Source: Psychrobacillus lasiicapitis (GTDB lineage: Bacteria > Bacillota > Bacilli > Bacillales_A > Planococcaceae). Taken from it: a DNA stretch of 64,000 nt. How positions within the stretch are numbered: the first letter of the stretch is position 1; the number at the start of each line of letters is the position of its first letter. This document shows, in pieces, positions 26,565 to 35,234 of this stretch. The stretch spans positions 213,504-277,503 of the forward strand of contig NZ_VDGH01000008.1 in the NCBI RefSeq assembly GCF_006861795.1, read 5' to 3'. A program made the position numbers and the translations under genes. The notes under the pieces were generated by a model. That model did not search any database. It was not told the DNA's origin and was given only the letters and a program-made list of their open reading frames with translations.

Positions 26565-27467
26565 TTATTCACCTTTCAATTCCGGATCCAATGTATCACG
26601 AAGCCAATCTCCAAAAAGGTTAACACCGAGAGCCGTGATCATAATAGCGATTCCTGGGAATGTGATTAACCACCATGAACTGAATATATAATCTTTTCCT
26701 TCATTTAGCATGTTCCCCCATGCGGGTTCAGGTGGTTGTACTCCAAACCCCAAGAAGCTTACAGATGCCTCGGCAATAATATAAGTACCAATTTGAAGGG
26801 AGGACAGAATGATAATAGGAGTAAACAAGTTTGGCAGAATATGTTTAAACAATATTCCAGTTCTCGATACGCCTGTCGCTACGCAAGCAGTGATAAATTC
26901 CTTTTCACGAAGTGCAAGAACTTCACTCCTAATGACGCGAGCAAATATAACCCATCCCCCTATTGCTAGTGAAATAATGATATTACGAAGGCCTGACCCA
27001 ATAATCGCATTTATGACCAATACCAACAGGATAAAAGGAAAACTTAATTGAACATCTACAATCCGCATTAAAATTACATCAACCCAACCTCTGAAATAAC
27101 CAGAAATAATTCCTACAATTGTTCCGAAAGTACCTGCGATTAGCACAGTTGTTAAGCCGATAATGACGGACACTCTGGCACCAAGAATAATTCTAGAAAA
27201 AATATCTCGTCCTAACTGATCTGTCCCTAAAAGATGTCCATCCGTCATAGGGGGTAATAATTTCTTACTGAAATCCGCAAGAAGAGGATCATAAGGTACT
27301 ATCCATTGACCAAAAATACTGATAAATAGCAAGAGAATCATGATAAGAAATCCGACCATTCCTGTCCAACTTCTTAGTAAATTAGAGAAAAACGTAACTA
27401 CAGCTGATTGTTTCTTGACCTTTATTGCTTGGGTTGTATGAGTTACCTTTGGAATATTAACTGTCAT
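26565..27467 (-). CDS. dppC: Peptide ABC transporter permease (DppC-type)
   Basis: The 300-residue protein has six membrane helices and the inner-membrane component motif: EVLALREKEFITACVATG leads into GILFKHILPN. LGTDQLGRDIFSRIILGAR is the usual N-terminal OppC/DppC landmark. It pairs with DppB, encoded 8 bases upstream. Confidence 0.93.
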   Translation of the reverse strand: MTVNIPKVTHTTQAIKVKKQSAVVTFFSNLLRSWTGMVGFLIMILLLFISIFGQWIVPYDPLLADFSKKLLPPMTDGHLLGTDQLGRDIFSRIILGARVSVIIGLTTVLIAGTFGTIVGIISGYFRGWVDVILMRIVDVQLSFPFILLVLVINAIIGSGLRNIIISLAIGGWVIFARVIRSEVLALREKEFITACVATGVSRTGILFKHILPNLFTPIIILSSLQIGTYIIAEASVSFLGFGVQPPEPAWGNMLNEGKDYIFSSWWLITFPGIAIMITALGVNLFGDWLRDTLDPELKGE

Positions 27468-27475
27468 AATCTCAC

Positions 27476-28393
27476 CTACTTCACTCGAATTTGCGGATTA
27501 ACATATGCATACAACACATCTGCAATAAAATTAATCACTGCATAAATTAGGGCTATGATAAATACTCCAGCCAGAACTATTGGGAAGTCTCGATTCATAA
27601 GCGACTGCATTAACAATCTTCCAATTCCCGGCCAAGCAAATACAACCTCGGTAATGACGGCTCCTCCAAGCAAAGTTCCTAGATCAAGAGCCACTAGTGT
27701 AATTATTGGAATGAGAGAATTTTTAAGCGCATAACGCCCTATTAATCTAATAGTAGGCACTCCAGATGCCTTAGCTGTTCTAATGTAATCTTTTCTGAGT
27801 ACATCCAGCATGGTAGACCTCGTGAAGCGTGTAAATCTTGCCACGCTATAAGCAGCAAGAGTCACCATCGGCAGTAATAAGTGAGTGATAGAACCCGCCC
27901 CACCAGATGGAAGCATGTTCAATTGAGCCGCAAAAAAGTATATAAGCAACAGACCTAGCCAAAAGCTTGGTACGGCTTGTCCAAGTACAGTAAAGGCGAC
28001 AGCAATTCGATCAAAAATAGAATTTCTTCTGAATGCCGATAGAACGCCAAGTGGTATGGAAATCAATAAGGATAAAACTAATGCAGATATAGCTAATTGG
28101 AAAGTAGCCGGCAATCGATCTAATACTAAAGGCAATGCATCCTCTCTACTTCGTAAAGATTGACCAAAGTCTCCTTGAACAGCATTTACCATGAAATCTC
28201 CATACTGAACATAGATAGGACGATTAAATCCTAATTTTTCTCTATATTCTTCTATTTGTTCCCTTGGTGCATCAGGAGGTAAGAACAGCGCAGTCGGATC
28301 TCCAGATAGTCTTATCAAAAAAAATACAACTGTAAGTGCCAATAAAACAACAACCCCAACTTGAATTAGCCTTTTAATCACAAAATCAAGCAT
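27476..28393 (-). CDS. dppB: Peptide ABC transporter permease (DppB-type)
   Basis: The 305-residue protein starts MLDFVIKRLIQ, the standard DppB/OppB N-terminus. It has LRKDYIRTAKASGVPTIRL as its EAA-type ATPase contact loop and about six membrane helices. GGGAGG precedes the ATG. An intergenic hairpin upstream may lower its expression relative to the binding protein. Confidence 0.93.
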   Translation of the reverse strand: MLDFVIKRLIQVGVVVLLALTVVFFLIRLSGDPTALFLPPDAPREQIEEYREKLGFNRPIYVQYGDFMVNAVQGDFGQSLRSREDALPLVLDRLPATFQLAISALVLSLLISIPLGVLSAFRRNSIFDRIAVAFTVLGQAVPSFWLGLLLIYFFAAQLNMLPSGGAGSITHLLLPMVTLAAYSVARFTRFTRSTMLDVLRKDYIRTAKASGVPTIRLIGRYALKNSLIPIITLVALDLGTLLGGAVITEVVFAWPGIGRLLMQSLMNRDFPIVLAGVFIIALIYAVINFIADVLYAYVNPQIRVK

Positions 28394-28441
28394 ACGTTAC
28401 CTCCCTCTCGTAACCTATATTTCTTGTATTCTTAAGGAGAA

Positions 28442-28463
28442 AAGGAGGATTGAAACCCTCCTT
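28442..28463 (-). terminator. Attenuating hairpin between binding-protein and permease genes
   Basis: Arms AAGGAGG and CCTCCTT over an 8-base loop are followed by TTTT on the minus strand. Short stem, so probably partial termination that keeps binding protein in excess. The paired AAGGAGG could also resemble a ribosome site, but no start codon follows. Confidence 0.6.
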
Positions 28464-28488
28464 ACCTATTAGCCGTTATTATAGTTTT

Positions 28489-30039
28489 TTAATTCCATGA
28501 CATTTCAAAGGCTTGTATTTTTTCATCTACACGAGGCTTAAAGTTCAAATCTTTTCTTACAGCATATAAGTCAGCCTGCTGCCATAATGGAACCCACGCA
28601 GCTTTTTCCACTAAAGCATTTTGAAGCTCAGCATATCCATTGAATCGTTTTTCTTCATCAAATAATGCATTTGTTTCATAAATTTTCGCTTCGATGTCTT
28701 CATCGTAAAAACCACTATATGGTGCTACTTCTGTAAAGAGATTTTCAATAGTGGATTGTGGATCAAATGCAGGACCCCATCCTAGTATGAACATATCCTT
28801 CATTTCTCTATTTCTAATTTTCTCTAAGTGAGCACCCCATTCATTTACTTGAACATTGACTTTCACTCCGATTCGTTGTAATTGAGCAGCAATGGCTTGA
28901 GCTACTTGAGTATCCATCGGATAACGACCATTCGGTGTATCTAGCGTTAATGTTAAAGACTCGGGCTCATATCCAGCTTCTTTTAGTAAACTTTTCGCTT
29001 TTTCAGGATCGAATTCATATCCCTCTGTTTCAATGTAGCCCGTATTGATAACTGCCAGAGGACCTGTCATTTTTGTACCATTTCCATTTAACACCGCTTC
29101 TATTAGTTCATCGACATCAACAGCATGATTCAATGCTTGACGAACCTTTTCATCTTTTAATGGACCATCATAGAATGTATTTAAGGCAAGGTAGTTAATA
29201 CGAGCTGATGGAACCTTTTCAACTTTCGAATCATCGTCACTTTCAATTTTTTCTACAGAATCCACTGGTATATTTTTGAACATATCCACTTCGTTACTTA
29301 AAAAGGCAGAAAGACGAGAACTGAACTCTGGAATATAGCGGAACTCTAATTTTTTTATCTCAGGAGTTCCTTTCCAATAATCTTCATTGGCTTCTAATTT
29401 CAAATAATTATCCCGAGACCATTCTACAAATTTATAAGCTCCAGTTCCTATTGGTTTCTTAGCCGCTTCATCCGTCCCTACCTCTTCCACATATCCAGGT
29501 TCCATAATCAGTAAATCTTCCGTAATACGTTGGATTAAGCTTGGAAACGGCTTAGATGTTTTGATTTCTACTTCAAAAGGTGAAACTACCTTTACTTCTT
29601 CCACATCTACCCATCTAGATTTATAAAATGATTGATTTGCATCATCTAAAATATAATCAATACTATACTTAACCGAATTTGCATCAAAGTCCGCTCCATT
29701 ATGGAATTTAACTCCTTCTTTTAATGTTAAATGCCAAGTCAGTTCATCTACATTTTTCCACTCTTCAGCAAGTACAGGAACGAATTCACCGCTTTGTCCA
29801 TCTCTATCAATTAGAGGGTCGTAAATATTGCGAATTTGTGTATCTGTCACATAGTTCACATCTGAGTTAGCAATGAGGGTTCCAGCATCAGCTTCAAAGG
29901 CAATAACAAGACTATCTTTAGTTGAGGTGGAAGAATCTCCATCTCCATCTGAATTACTAGTACCTGCTGTTCCTTCAGTACAACCTGATAAAATTAACAA
30001 AAGACTTAAAACTAGCAAAACCAATGAATTTTTTCTCAT
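28489..30039 (-). CDS. Peptide/nickel-type ABC substrate-binding lipoprotein
   Basis: The 516-residue protein has a lipobox LSGC (Cys20) followed by a Gly/Ser/Asp-rich linker, then the SBP family 5 fold. Landmarks are WKNVDELTWHLTLKEGVKFH (about 112) and RQALNHAVDVDELIEAVL (about 305). It binds a peptide-like ligand outside the membrane for the DppBCDF complex. The start follows AAGGGGG. It comes second in the operon, 15 bases after marR. Confidence 0.92.
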   Translation of the reverse strand: MRKNSLVLLVLSLLLILSGCTEGTAGTSNSDGDGDSSTSTKDSLVIAFEADAGTLIANSDVNYVTDTQIRNIYDPLIDRDGQSGEFVPVLAEEWKNVDELTWHLTLKEGVKFHNGADFDANSVKYSIDYILDDANQSFYKSRWVDVEEVKVVSPFEVEIKTSKPFPSLIQRITEDLLIMEPGYVEEVGTDEAAKKPIGTGAYKFVEWSRDNYLKLEANEDYWKGTPEIKKLEFRYIPEFSSRLSAFLSNEVDMFKNIPVDSVEKIESDDDSKVEKVPSARINYLALNTFYDGPLKDEKVRQALNHAVDVDELIEAVLNGNGTKMTGPLAVINTGYIETEGYEFDPEKAKSLLKEAGYEPESLTLTLDTPNGRYPMDTQVAQAIAAQLQRIGVKVNVQVNEWGAHLEKIRNREMKDMFILGWGPAFDPQSTIENLFTEVAPYSGFYDEDIEAKIYETNALFDEEKRFNGYAELQNALVEKAAWVPLWQQADLYAVRKDLNFKPRVDEKIQAFEMSWN

Positions 30040-30053
30040 ATTTTAGTTCCCCC

Positions 30054-30494
30054 TTATCGAATTTTTGGATATAAAATTTCCTCTATTTTTTGCATTGATT
30101 CAATTAATACTTCGATTTCTTTTTCAGCAATTCCGTCTATCATACTCTCAACATTAAGACTTGCTTTATCAGCAAGTGTTTTAAGTGCCTCTCCCCCTAA
30201 ATCTGTTAGTTTTATATGTTGAATCCGTCGATCCTCTTCCGAAAAACTTTTAACTATCAGCCCATCTCGTTCAAAATGCTTAAGGATTCTACTCATATAG
30301 CTTTTATCTAACAGAAAATAATTCGATAGATATGCAGCTGTACAGTCATTGCGTGTAGAAATTTCAAACAATATTAATGCCTCTGTAGCTGAATAAGGAC
30401 TCTCATCTGTGTATAAATTAAAAAGCCCCATTGTGCGAGTGTAAAATCGGTTAAATCTTTTGATTTTTTGTACATTATTTCCTGACATTTTCAA
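30054..30494 (-). CDS. MarR-family transcriptional regulator
   Basis: The 146-residue protein has a winged helix with TAAYLSNYFLLDKSYMSRIL as the DNA-reading helices and the wing FERDGLIVKSFSEEDRRIQH, which matches MarR. The start is taken as TTG; an ATG two codons later is also possible. It is the first gene of the peptide-uptake operon and presumably controls it. Confidence 0.88.
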   Translation of the reverse strand: MKMSGNNVQKIKRFNRFYTRTMGLFNLYTDESPYSATEALILFEISTRNDCTAAYLSNYFLLDKSYMSRILKHFERDGLIVKSFSEEDRRIQHIKLTDLGGEALKTLADKASLNVESMIDGIAEKEIEVLIESMQKIEEILYPKIR

Positions 30495-30669
30495 ATCTTC
30501 ACTATCCTTTGAATTTTAAGTTTACTTTATATTAGAAAGTGGCTTTAGTCAACTATTATTTTAGGGATTTATTGATAGTGCTACTCCACGTCTTTTATGT
30601 TGGGTAATCTTCAGGGGGAACCGCTTTTCACAGTTTTACTTTTAATCCACGAATTATGTAAACGCTAAA

Positions 30670-30700
30670 TAACGCCCACTTATTTGTTAAGTGGACGTTA
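30670..30700 (-). terminator. Terminator of the second amidase gene
   Basis: Arms TAACGCCCACTTA and TAAGTGGACGTTA. The one plus-strand mismatch is a U-G pair in minus RNA. A T-rich tract follows. It lies about 95 bases past the amidase stop. Confidence 0.7.
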
Positions 30701-30750
30701 ATTCATAATTGCCTATCTTATTGATTTGAATTGAATTGGATTGGATTCAA

Positions 30751-30776
30751 TTTACAGAAATGTTTCTAAGACAGGG
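30751..30776. repeat. Degenerate half-copy of the ACACAGGGA dispersed repeat
   Basis: TACAGAAATGTTTCTAAGAC followed by AGGGG aligns with the right half of the palindrome at 22319. It is about 20 bases past the amidase stop. Confidence 0.45.
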
Positions 30777-30795
30777 GTGTTACACACCTTATGCC

Positions 30796-32253
30796 TTAAG
30801 ACTTAATTAGATTTGAAGCATGAATAGGAGGATTTTTGCCTTTCCATGGTCTTGCCTGTTCTAATTGTGCAGCAAGTTGTAAAAGTGTTGTTTCATCAGC
30901 AAACCTTCCAGTAAATTGCATACCAATTGGCAAACCTTTATCACTCCAGCAAAGTGGCAGAGAGATGGATGGTTGACCTGTAGCATTGAACAGATTCGTG
31001 AATGGTGCATACGTAAAGATTTGTTCTGTCCATTCAACAGCGTTGATATTTGGATTGTTTGAGTTTAACATGCCGATTGGTGCTGGCGGTGTTGCAAGTG
31101 TCGGTGATAAAAGAACATCATAATCCGTAAAAAAATGTCCGACACCACGTGAAACAGCGGCATTTGTATCAATTGCTTCTAATAGATGAGATGCTGGCAT
31201 TTCTTTACCATATTGATAACAAGCCCAAATTGCCGCCTCAATATTTTTCTCGCTCGGTATACGATTAGATAGAGCTGCCGCTCCATTAATCATATGATAA
31301 ATATTCGCTGTCCAAATACGTACCGTTGCCATGCTAAACTTCTCCGCATCGTATTCAGGAGTAGCTTCCACAAGTGTATGACCTAGTGCCTCACAAAGGG
31401 CGACTGTTTCTTTTAACGCACGAAGACATTCTTCATCTACCGGAACACCTGATGCTGGTTTTCCAGTCCAAGCAATTTTTAACGGTTTGGGCGCTTTTTT
31501 CATTGCTTCGGCAAATGGTGTTGCAGGGGGCTCAGCCCAACCATAACATCCTATATCAGGACCAGCGACGGCATCAAGAAGTGTTGCCGTATCTCGTACT
31601 GTTTTGGATAAAGCAAATTCAATTGCAATTCCATTAAGTGGTTCGCTATTAAAAGGGCCGAACGGAATTCTTCCCCGAGTCGGTTTCAAACCAACAAGTC
31701 CGCTACATGATGCAGGAATACGGATAGATCCACCACCATCATTCGCATGCGCAAGAGGGGTAATACCAGCAGCAATAGCGGCGGCAGAACCACCACTTGA
31801 TCCGCCAGGGCTAAGATTAGTGTCCCACGGATTAACTGTTGGATTTCCATATAAAGTTGCTTCAGCAGTAGCGTTATAACCAAATTCTGGTGTCGTTGTT
31901 GTTCCGACCGTGACAACTCCAGCTTTCCTAAAACGAGCCATTAATTCACTATCCACTGGGAATGTAATTCCTTCAGCAAGTTTACTTCCCATGTTAACAG
32001 GAATTCCTTTAGCATGAAGAACAAGCTCTTTAATGAGAAATGGAACTCCTTCAAATGGTCCTTGTGGCAATCCACCTTTTACTTCTTTAAGCGCTTTTTC
32101 CTCGACGATTGATGCGACTGCATTTAACGTTGGATTAAGTTCCTTCATGATACTTACGGAGGTATTTACCAACTCCTCAGGTGTAACTTCCTTCTTTTTA
32201 ACCAGTTCAGCCAATCCTAAACCGTCGTATGTTGTATACTCTGAAAAATTCAT
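30796..32253 (-). CDS. Amidase (amidase-signature family, cyclic-amide-hydrolase-like)
   Basis: The 485-residue protein has the triad Lys75 (FLIKELVLH), Ser152 (signature GGSSGGSAAAIAAG) and Ser176 (NDGGGSIRIPAS). The HANDGGGSIRIPASCSGLVG block resembles the 6-aminohexanoate-cyclic-dimer hydrolase branch more than GatA. It therefore probably acts on a linear or cyclic amide. The frame is open 50 codons upstream, but AAGGAGG precedes the ATG at 32253 and the upstream part covers the divergent promoter region. It is divergent from a LuxR-type regulator, which may control it. It shares little with the amidase at 3049 beyond the signature. Confidence 0.9.
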   Translation of the reverse strand: MNFSEYTTYDGLGLAELVKKKEVTPEELVNTSVSIMKELNPTLNAVASIVEEKALKEVKGGLPQGPFEGVPFLIKELVLHAKGIPVNMGSKLAEGITFPVDSELMARFRKAGVVTVGTTTTPEFGYNATAEATLYGNPTVNPWDTNLSPGGSSGGSAAAIAAGITPLAHANDGGGSIRIPASCSGLVGLKPTRGRIPFGPFNSEPLNGIAIEFALSKTVRDTATLLDAVAGPDIGCYGWAEPPATPFAEAMKKAPKPLKIAWTGKPASGVPVDEECLRALKETVALCEALGHTLVEATPEYDAEKFSMATVRIWTANIYHMINGAAALSNRIPSEKNIEAAIWACYQYGKEMPASHLLEAIDTNAAVSRGVGHFFTDYDVLLSPTLATPPAPIGMLNSNNPNINAVEWTEQIFTYAPFTNLFNATGQPSISLPLCWSDKGLPIGMQFTGRFADETTLLQLAAQLEQARPWKGKNPPIHASNLIKS

Positions 32254-32390
32254 TCTCTTTCCTCCTTTTTGTTCAGTATGAATGAGAAAATTTTGTAAAA
32301 CTATTACCCGAAAGAATAACACTTTTAAATTGATTGAATTTTCTATAAATGATAGGATGGTAGGAAGAAAGATAGATGGAGGGAGATTAA

Positions 32391-33140
32391 TTGCAGTTAA
32401 CAAAGAGAGATTACGGTAAGATTCTTAAATGTTTAGATTCTATTGCCTTCGATCCTGGACTCAGTGATCCTGTTCGTTATCGCAAGAACGTATTAAACGC
32501 TCTTTCCAATATCTTTGGTTATACGGAATCTATCTTTTGGTTACCGAATAAACAGGGGGATTTAATCGATCCAATCCTAAATAATGTTAAAGATAAAGTG
32601 ATTAGTGAGTATCTTGAGTTCTTTCAACCACTAGATGTATTAATTCCTAACAATCTTTCCTTAAGAACAGACAACCACGTCGTAAAAATTGGAGATATCA
32701 TGTCGCTTTCAAACTTTGCTGAAACTAACTTTTATAAGGAATTTTTCTTAAAACATCAATATATAGACGAAATTGGGATGTATATTTTCAATAAAAATAA
32801 CATTGTTGGTGTGATTGGTTTGGTTAGAAAAGAAGGGGAAAATTACTTTAGTGAGCAGGACAGAAATCGATTACGCTTGTTGATAAAACCGATTGAAAGT
32901 GCTTTTAATGCTTATGAAATCCTTTCTCTTAGTAGTCCAAATAGGAAAAAAGAGGAACATTTAACAGCACGAGAAAGAGAACTCATACAACTTGTAAAAC
33001 AGGGGTTCTCAAACAAAGAAATTAGTGAAATCTTATTTATTAGCATTAACACGGTTAAAAAACATTTGCAGAATTTGTATCAAAAACTAAATGTGACGAA
33101 TCGAACAGAGCTATGCTATCGTATTTTCAAGATGAATTAA
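32391..33140 (+). CDS. LuxR-type HTH transcriptional regulator
   Basis: The 249-residue protein has an unassigned N-terminal region (about 1-175) that could be a GAF/PAS-like sensor. It ends in a clear LuxR HTH: LTARERELIQLVKQGFSNKE then ISINTVKKHLQNLYQKLNV. There is no receiver domain. The start is TTG with GGAGGGAG 6-8 bases upstream. Divergent from the amidase gene with a 137-base shared promoter region, it probably regulates the amidase. Confidence 0.88.
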   Translation: MQLTKRDYGKILKCLDSIAFDPGLSDPVRYRKNVLNALSNIFGYTESIFWLPNKQGDLIDPILNNVKDKVISEYLEFFQPLDVLIPNNLSLRTDNHVVKIGDIMSLSNFAETNFYKEFFLKHQYIDEIGMYIFNKNNIVGVIGLVRKEGENYFSEQDRNRLRLLIKPIESAFNAYEILSLSSPNRKKEEHLTARERELIQLVKQGFSNKEISEILFISINTVKKHLQNLYQKLNVTNRTELCYRIFKMN

Positions 33141-33315
33141 TAAGTTGATTTCTACGCCTTCAAAAATAACAAAAAAATGAATTGTTTTATCCCTTACACG
33201 GATGATGTTAAGATACGTGGACTCTTCTAGGAATGTGAGCAAGCCAGTACGTATTGACTTCTCCGTTATAGTATTTTTCCATTAAGCTGTCTTTTGACGA
33301 AACTTCTGCACAGAG

Positions 33316-33362
33316 AAAAAACAAGAGCCAAGGGATGTGATAAAATCACTACCGAGGCTCTT
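33316..33362 (-). terminator. Terminator of the M29-like aminopeptidase gene
   Basis: Outer arms AAGAGCC and GGCTCTT with an inner GTGAT/ATCAC pair, followed by TTTTTT on the minus strand (33315-33320 as A). Located about 105 bases past the stop at 33467. Confidence 0.7.
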
Positions 33363-33402
33363 AATCGAATATAATACAAATTTTTTATTGGAGTGAAATT
33401 CA

Positions 33403-33422
33403 AATAGTGAACTTTCACTATT
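33403..33422. promoter_or_regulatory. Perfect 20-base palindrome of unknown role
   Basis: AATAGTGAACTTTCACTATT has 9-base arms and a 2-base centre, tighter than a normal terminator loop. It lies between convergent genes, where an operator is not expected, so its role is unclear. Confidence 0.35.
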
Positions 33423-33466
33423 GTCATAGTGTTGTAGAACCATATATATCCTGGACGCTTAAATAA

Positions 33467-34372
33467 TCAATTGATGGTTATAATCGGATCTTTAATAAGG
33501 CAATCGATATGAACACCAGCTTCATTTTCACCACCGAACGATTTATTACTTCCAAAAGCAATATGTACAGTTCCAAAAACTTTTTCATCCTCTAGTATAT
33601 TACCTGTAAGTCGTGCTTTTTTGTTAGTCCCTATACCAAATTCTGCGATAATCCGACCATTATTCTCGCCTAAAATTTCTAATAATTGTTTACCTTGGCT
33701 ACCAGTTGCATTTACTAAACGACCGTCCTTAATCTCTAGAATAATCGGTTCTTGAACCAGACCAATCCCTGCTATGGAACCGTCAATTATTACTTTGCCA
33801 TTCGCTGAGTTCTCAATAGGTGCTATATAGCTCTCACCAGAGGGAATATTACCCGATTGGCCTTTTTCCTTAAATACTCCCGTGCTGGCAATACTCTCTC
33901 TCTTTTCTATGGAGAAGGACAAACTCATTCCCTCTTTTTCAATTGTAACTGTTGAACCTTCATCTAACATTTTACAATACTCTGCAGTTAACTCTTCTAT
34001 TTCTTCTGCATTTGCAGAAATCGCACCTTCTTCTAGCATATCTAAAGTTACTCCAGGCATTGTTGCTACACGCGCACCTTTTTTGGAAGCATTTTTTCGT
34101 GCCACTGTATGAGTAAGGGAATGTTCTGTTATACAAAGTACTACATCTGCACATTGCATTGCCTCTGCAACTAGATGGGGAGGCTCTTCTCCAGATTTAC
34201 TTCGAGTAGACATTTGCATAGAAATAGTTTCATTACCTAATTCCCGTCCTGCCTCTACAAAATATTGGGCAATATCTGATAGCGCAGTATCTGTTAGTAC
34301 AAGAAGTGTCTCGTCCTTTTTTATATGTAGATTATTAGTCAATACATTTTTTGCTTTTTCTATAGTAGACAA
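33467..34372 (-). CDS. M29-like aminopeptidase / NicX-fold protein
   Basis: The 301-residue protein resembles the thermophilic aminopeptidase T family (M29), a fold shared with 2,5-dihydroxypyridine dioxygenase NicX. Visible matches are the C-terminal block FGIGTNKKARLTGNILEDEK followed by VHIAFGSNKSFGG and the late Asp-Cys (HIDCLIKDPII). It is shorter than classical M29 enzymes (about 410), which puts it in a compact subgroup. The start is TTG with AAAGGAG upstream. It lies next to the IclR regulator, downstream of it, and is probably part of the same transcription unit. The substrate is unknown; aminopeptidase and ring-cleavage roles are both possible. Confidence 0.75.
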   Translation of the reverse strand: MSTIEKAKNVLTNNLHIKKDETLLVLTDTALSDIAQYFVEAGRELGNETISMQMSTRSKSGEEPPHLVAEAMQCADVVLCITEHSLTHTVARKNASKKGARVATMPGVTLDMLEEGAISANAEEIEELTAEYCKMLDEGSTVTIEKEGMSLSFSIEKRESIASTGVFKEKGQSGNIPSGESYIAPIENSANGKVIIDGSIAGIGLVQEPIILEIKDGRLVNATGSQGKQLLEILGENNGRIIAEFGIGTNKKARLTGNILEDEKVFGTVHIAFGSNKSFGGENEAGVHIDCLIKDPIITIN

Positions 34373-34391
34373 AACCTATCGCTCCTTTATA

Positions 34392-35168
34392 TTAAGATTT
34401 GAGCTTAATATTGTAACGCTTAATAATTACTTCGATCTCATCACGTGCTTTCATTAATAAAGGAAGACATGCCTCTTTATGTTCCTCTGTCATACGATAA
34501 ATAGGACCTGAAACAGTTATAGATCCAATAACGCCAAAGTCATCGTTTAATGGAACGGCTATAGCGAGCACTTCAGGAGTAAATTCTCCTTGACTTTCTC
34601 CCCAACCATTTTTTCTTATAACTGCAAGTTCTTCCTTCAATTTCTCTCCACTATCCACTGTATATTTCGTATACTTGATAAATCCTTCACTGATAACTTT
34701 TTCAACTACTTCTTCTGGAAGAAACGCCAGTATAGATCGGTAAGACGCCCCAACATATAATGGCGAGCGACTTCCTGCTGAAACGGTAAACCTTACTTTA
34801 TTTTCAGGTTCTACCGCAGCTAAAGTGACCGCTTCATCTCGGTCAAGAATAGTTAAGAAAACAGACTCTCCCGTCTCCTCACACAGCTTATCTAAAGATG
34901 GCTTGATGAGGGTATCTACATTAAGAGATTCATACATAATTTTCCCTAGTTCCCAAGTGGCATAACCTAGGGAATACTTTTTGGTAACTGGATCTTTGGT
35001 TACAAATCGATTTTTTTCTAAAGTTTCTAAAATACGATATATATTCGTATGATTGATATTCATTTCATTGGCGAGTTCTCGCCCACCCCAAACTGGCATT
35101 TCTCGAGTGAACATTCTTAATACTTTTAGAGATAAATCTAGTGTCTTTAACAAGTAAAAATCCCCCAT
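34392..35168 (-). CDS. IclR-family transcriptional regulator
   Basis: The 258-residue protein has an N-terminal winged helix (GGRELANEMNINHTNIYRIL, about 28-47) and a GAF-like effector domain with SAGSRSPLYVGASYRSILAF and AIAVPLNDDFGVIGSITVSG. The ATG at 35168 has a modest AGGAAAG site; a TTG a few codons later behind GGGGG is an alternative. It is flanked by the M29-like gene and the M20/DUF1177/Dpp operon. Two identical palindromes in the divergent Dpp promoter (41377 and 41524) have the symmetry expected for IclR proteins, so it is the likely regulator of that system. Confidence 0.88.
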   Translation of the reverse strand: MGDFYLLKTLDLSLKVLRMFTREMPVWGGRELANEMNINHTNIYRILETLEKNRFVTKDPVTKKYSLGYATWELGKIMYESLNVDTLIKPSLDKLCEETGESVFLTILDRDEAVTLAAVEPENKVRFTVSAGSRSPLYVGASYRSILAFLPEEVVEKVISEGFIKYTKYTVDSGEKLKEELAVIRKNGWGESQGEFTPEVLAIAVPLNDDFGVIGSITVSGPIYRMTEEHKEACLPLLMKARDEIEVIIKRYNIKLKS

Positions 35169-35234
35169 ATCTTTCCTAATTATATACTAGCTTACCTAAA
35201 TTAGAATAAAACACAAGTAATTTTACACTCTCTT

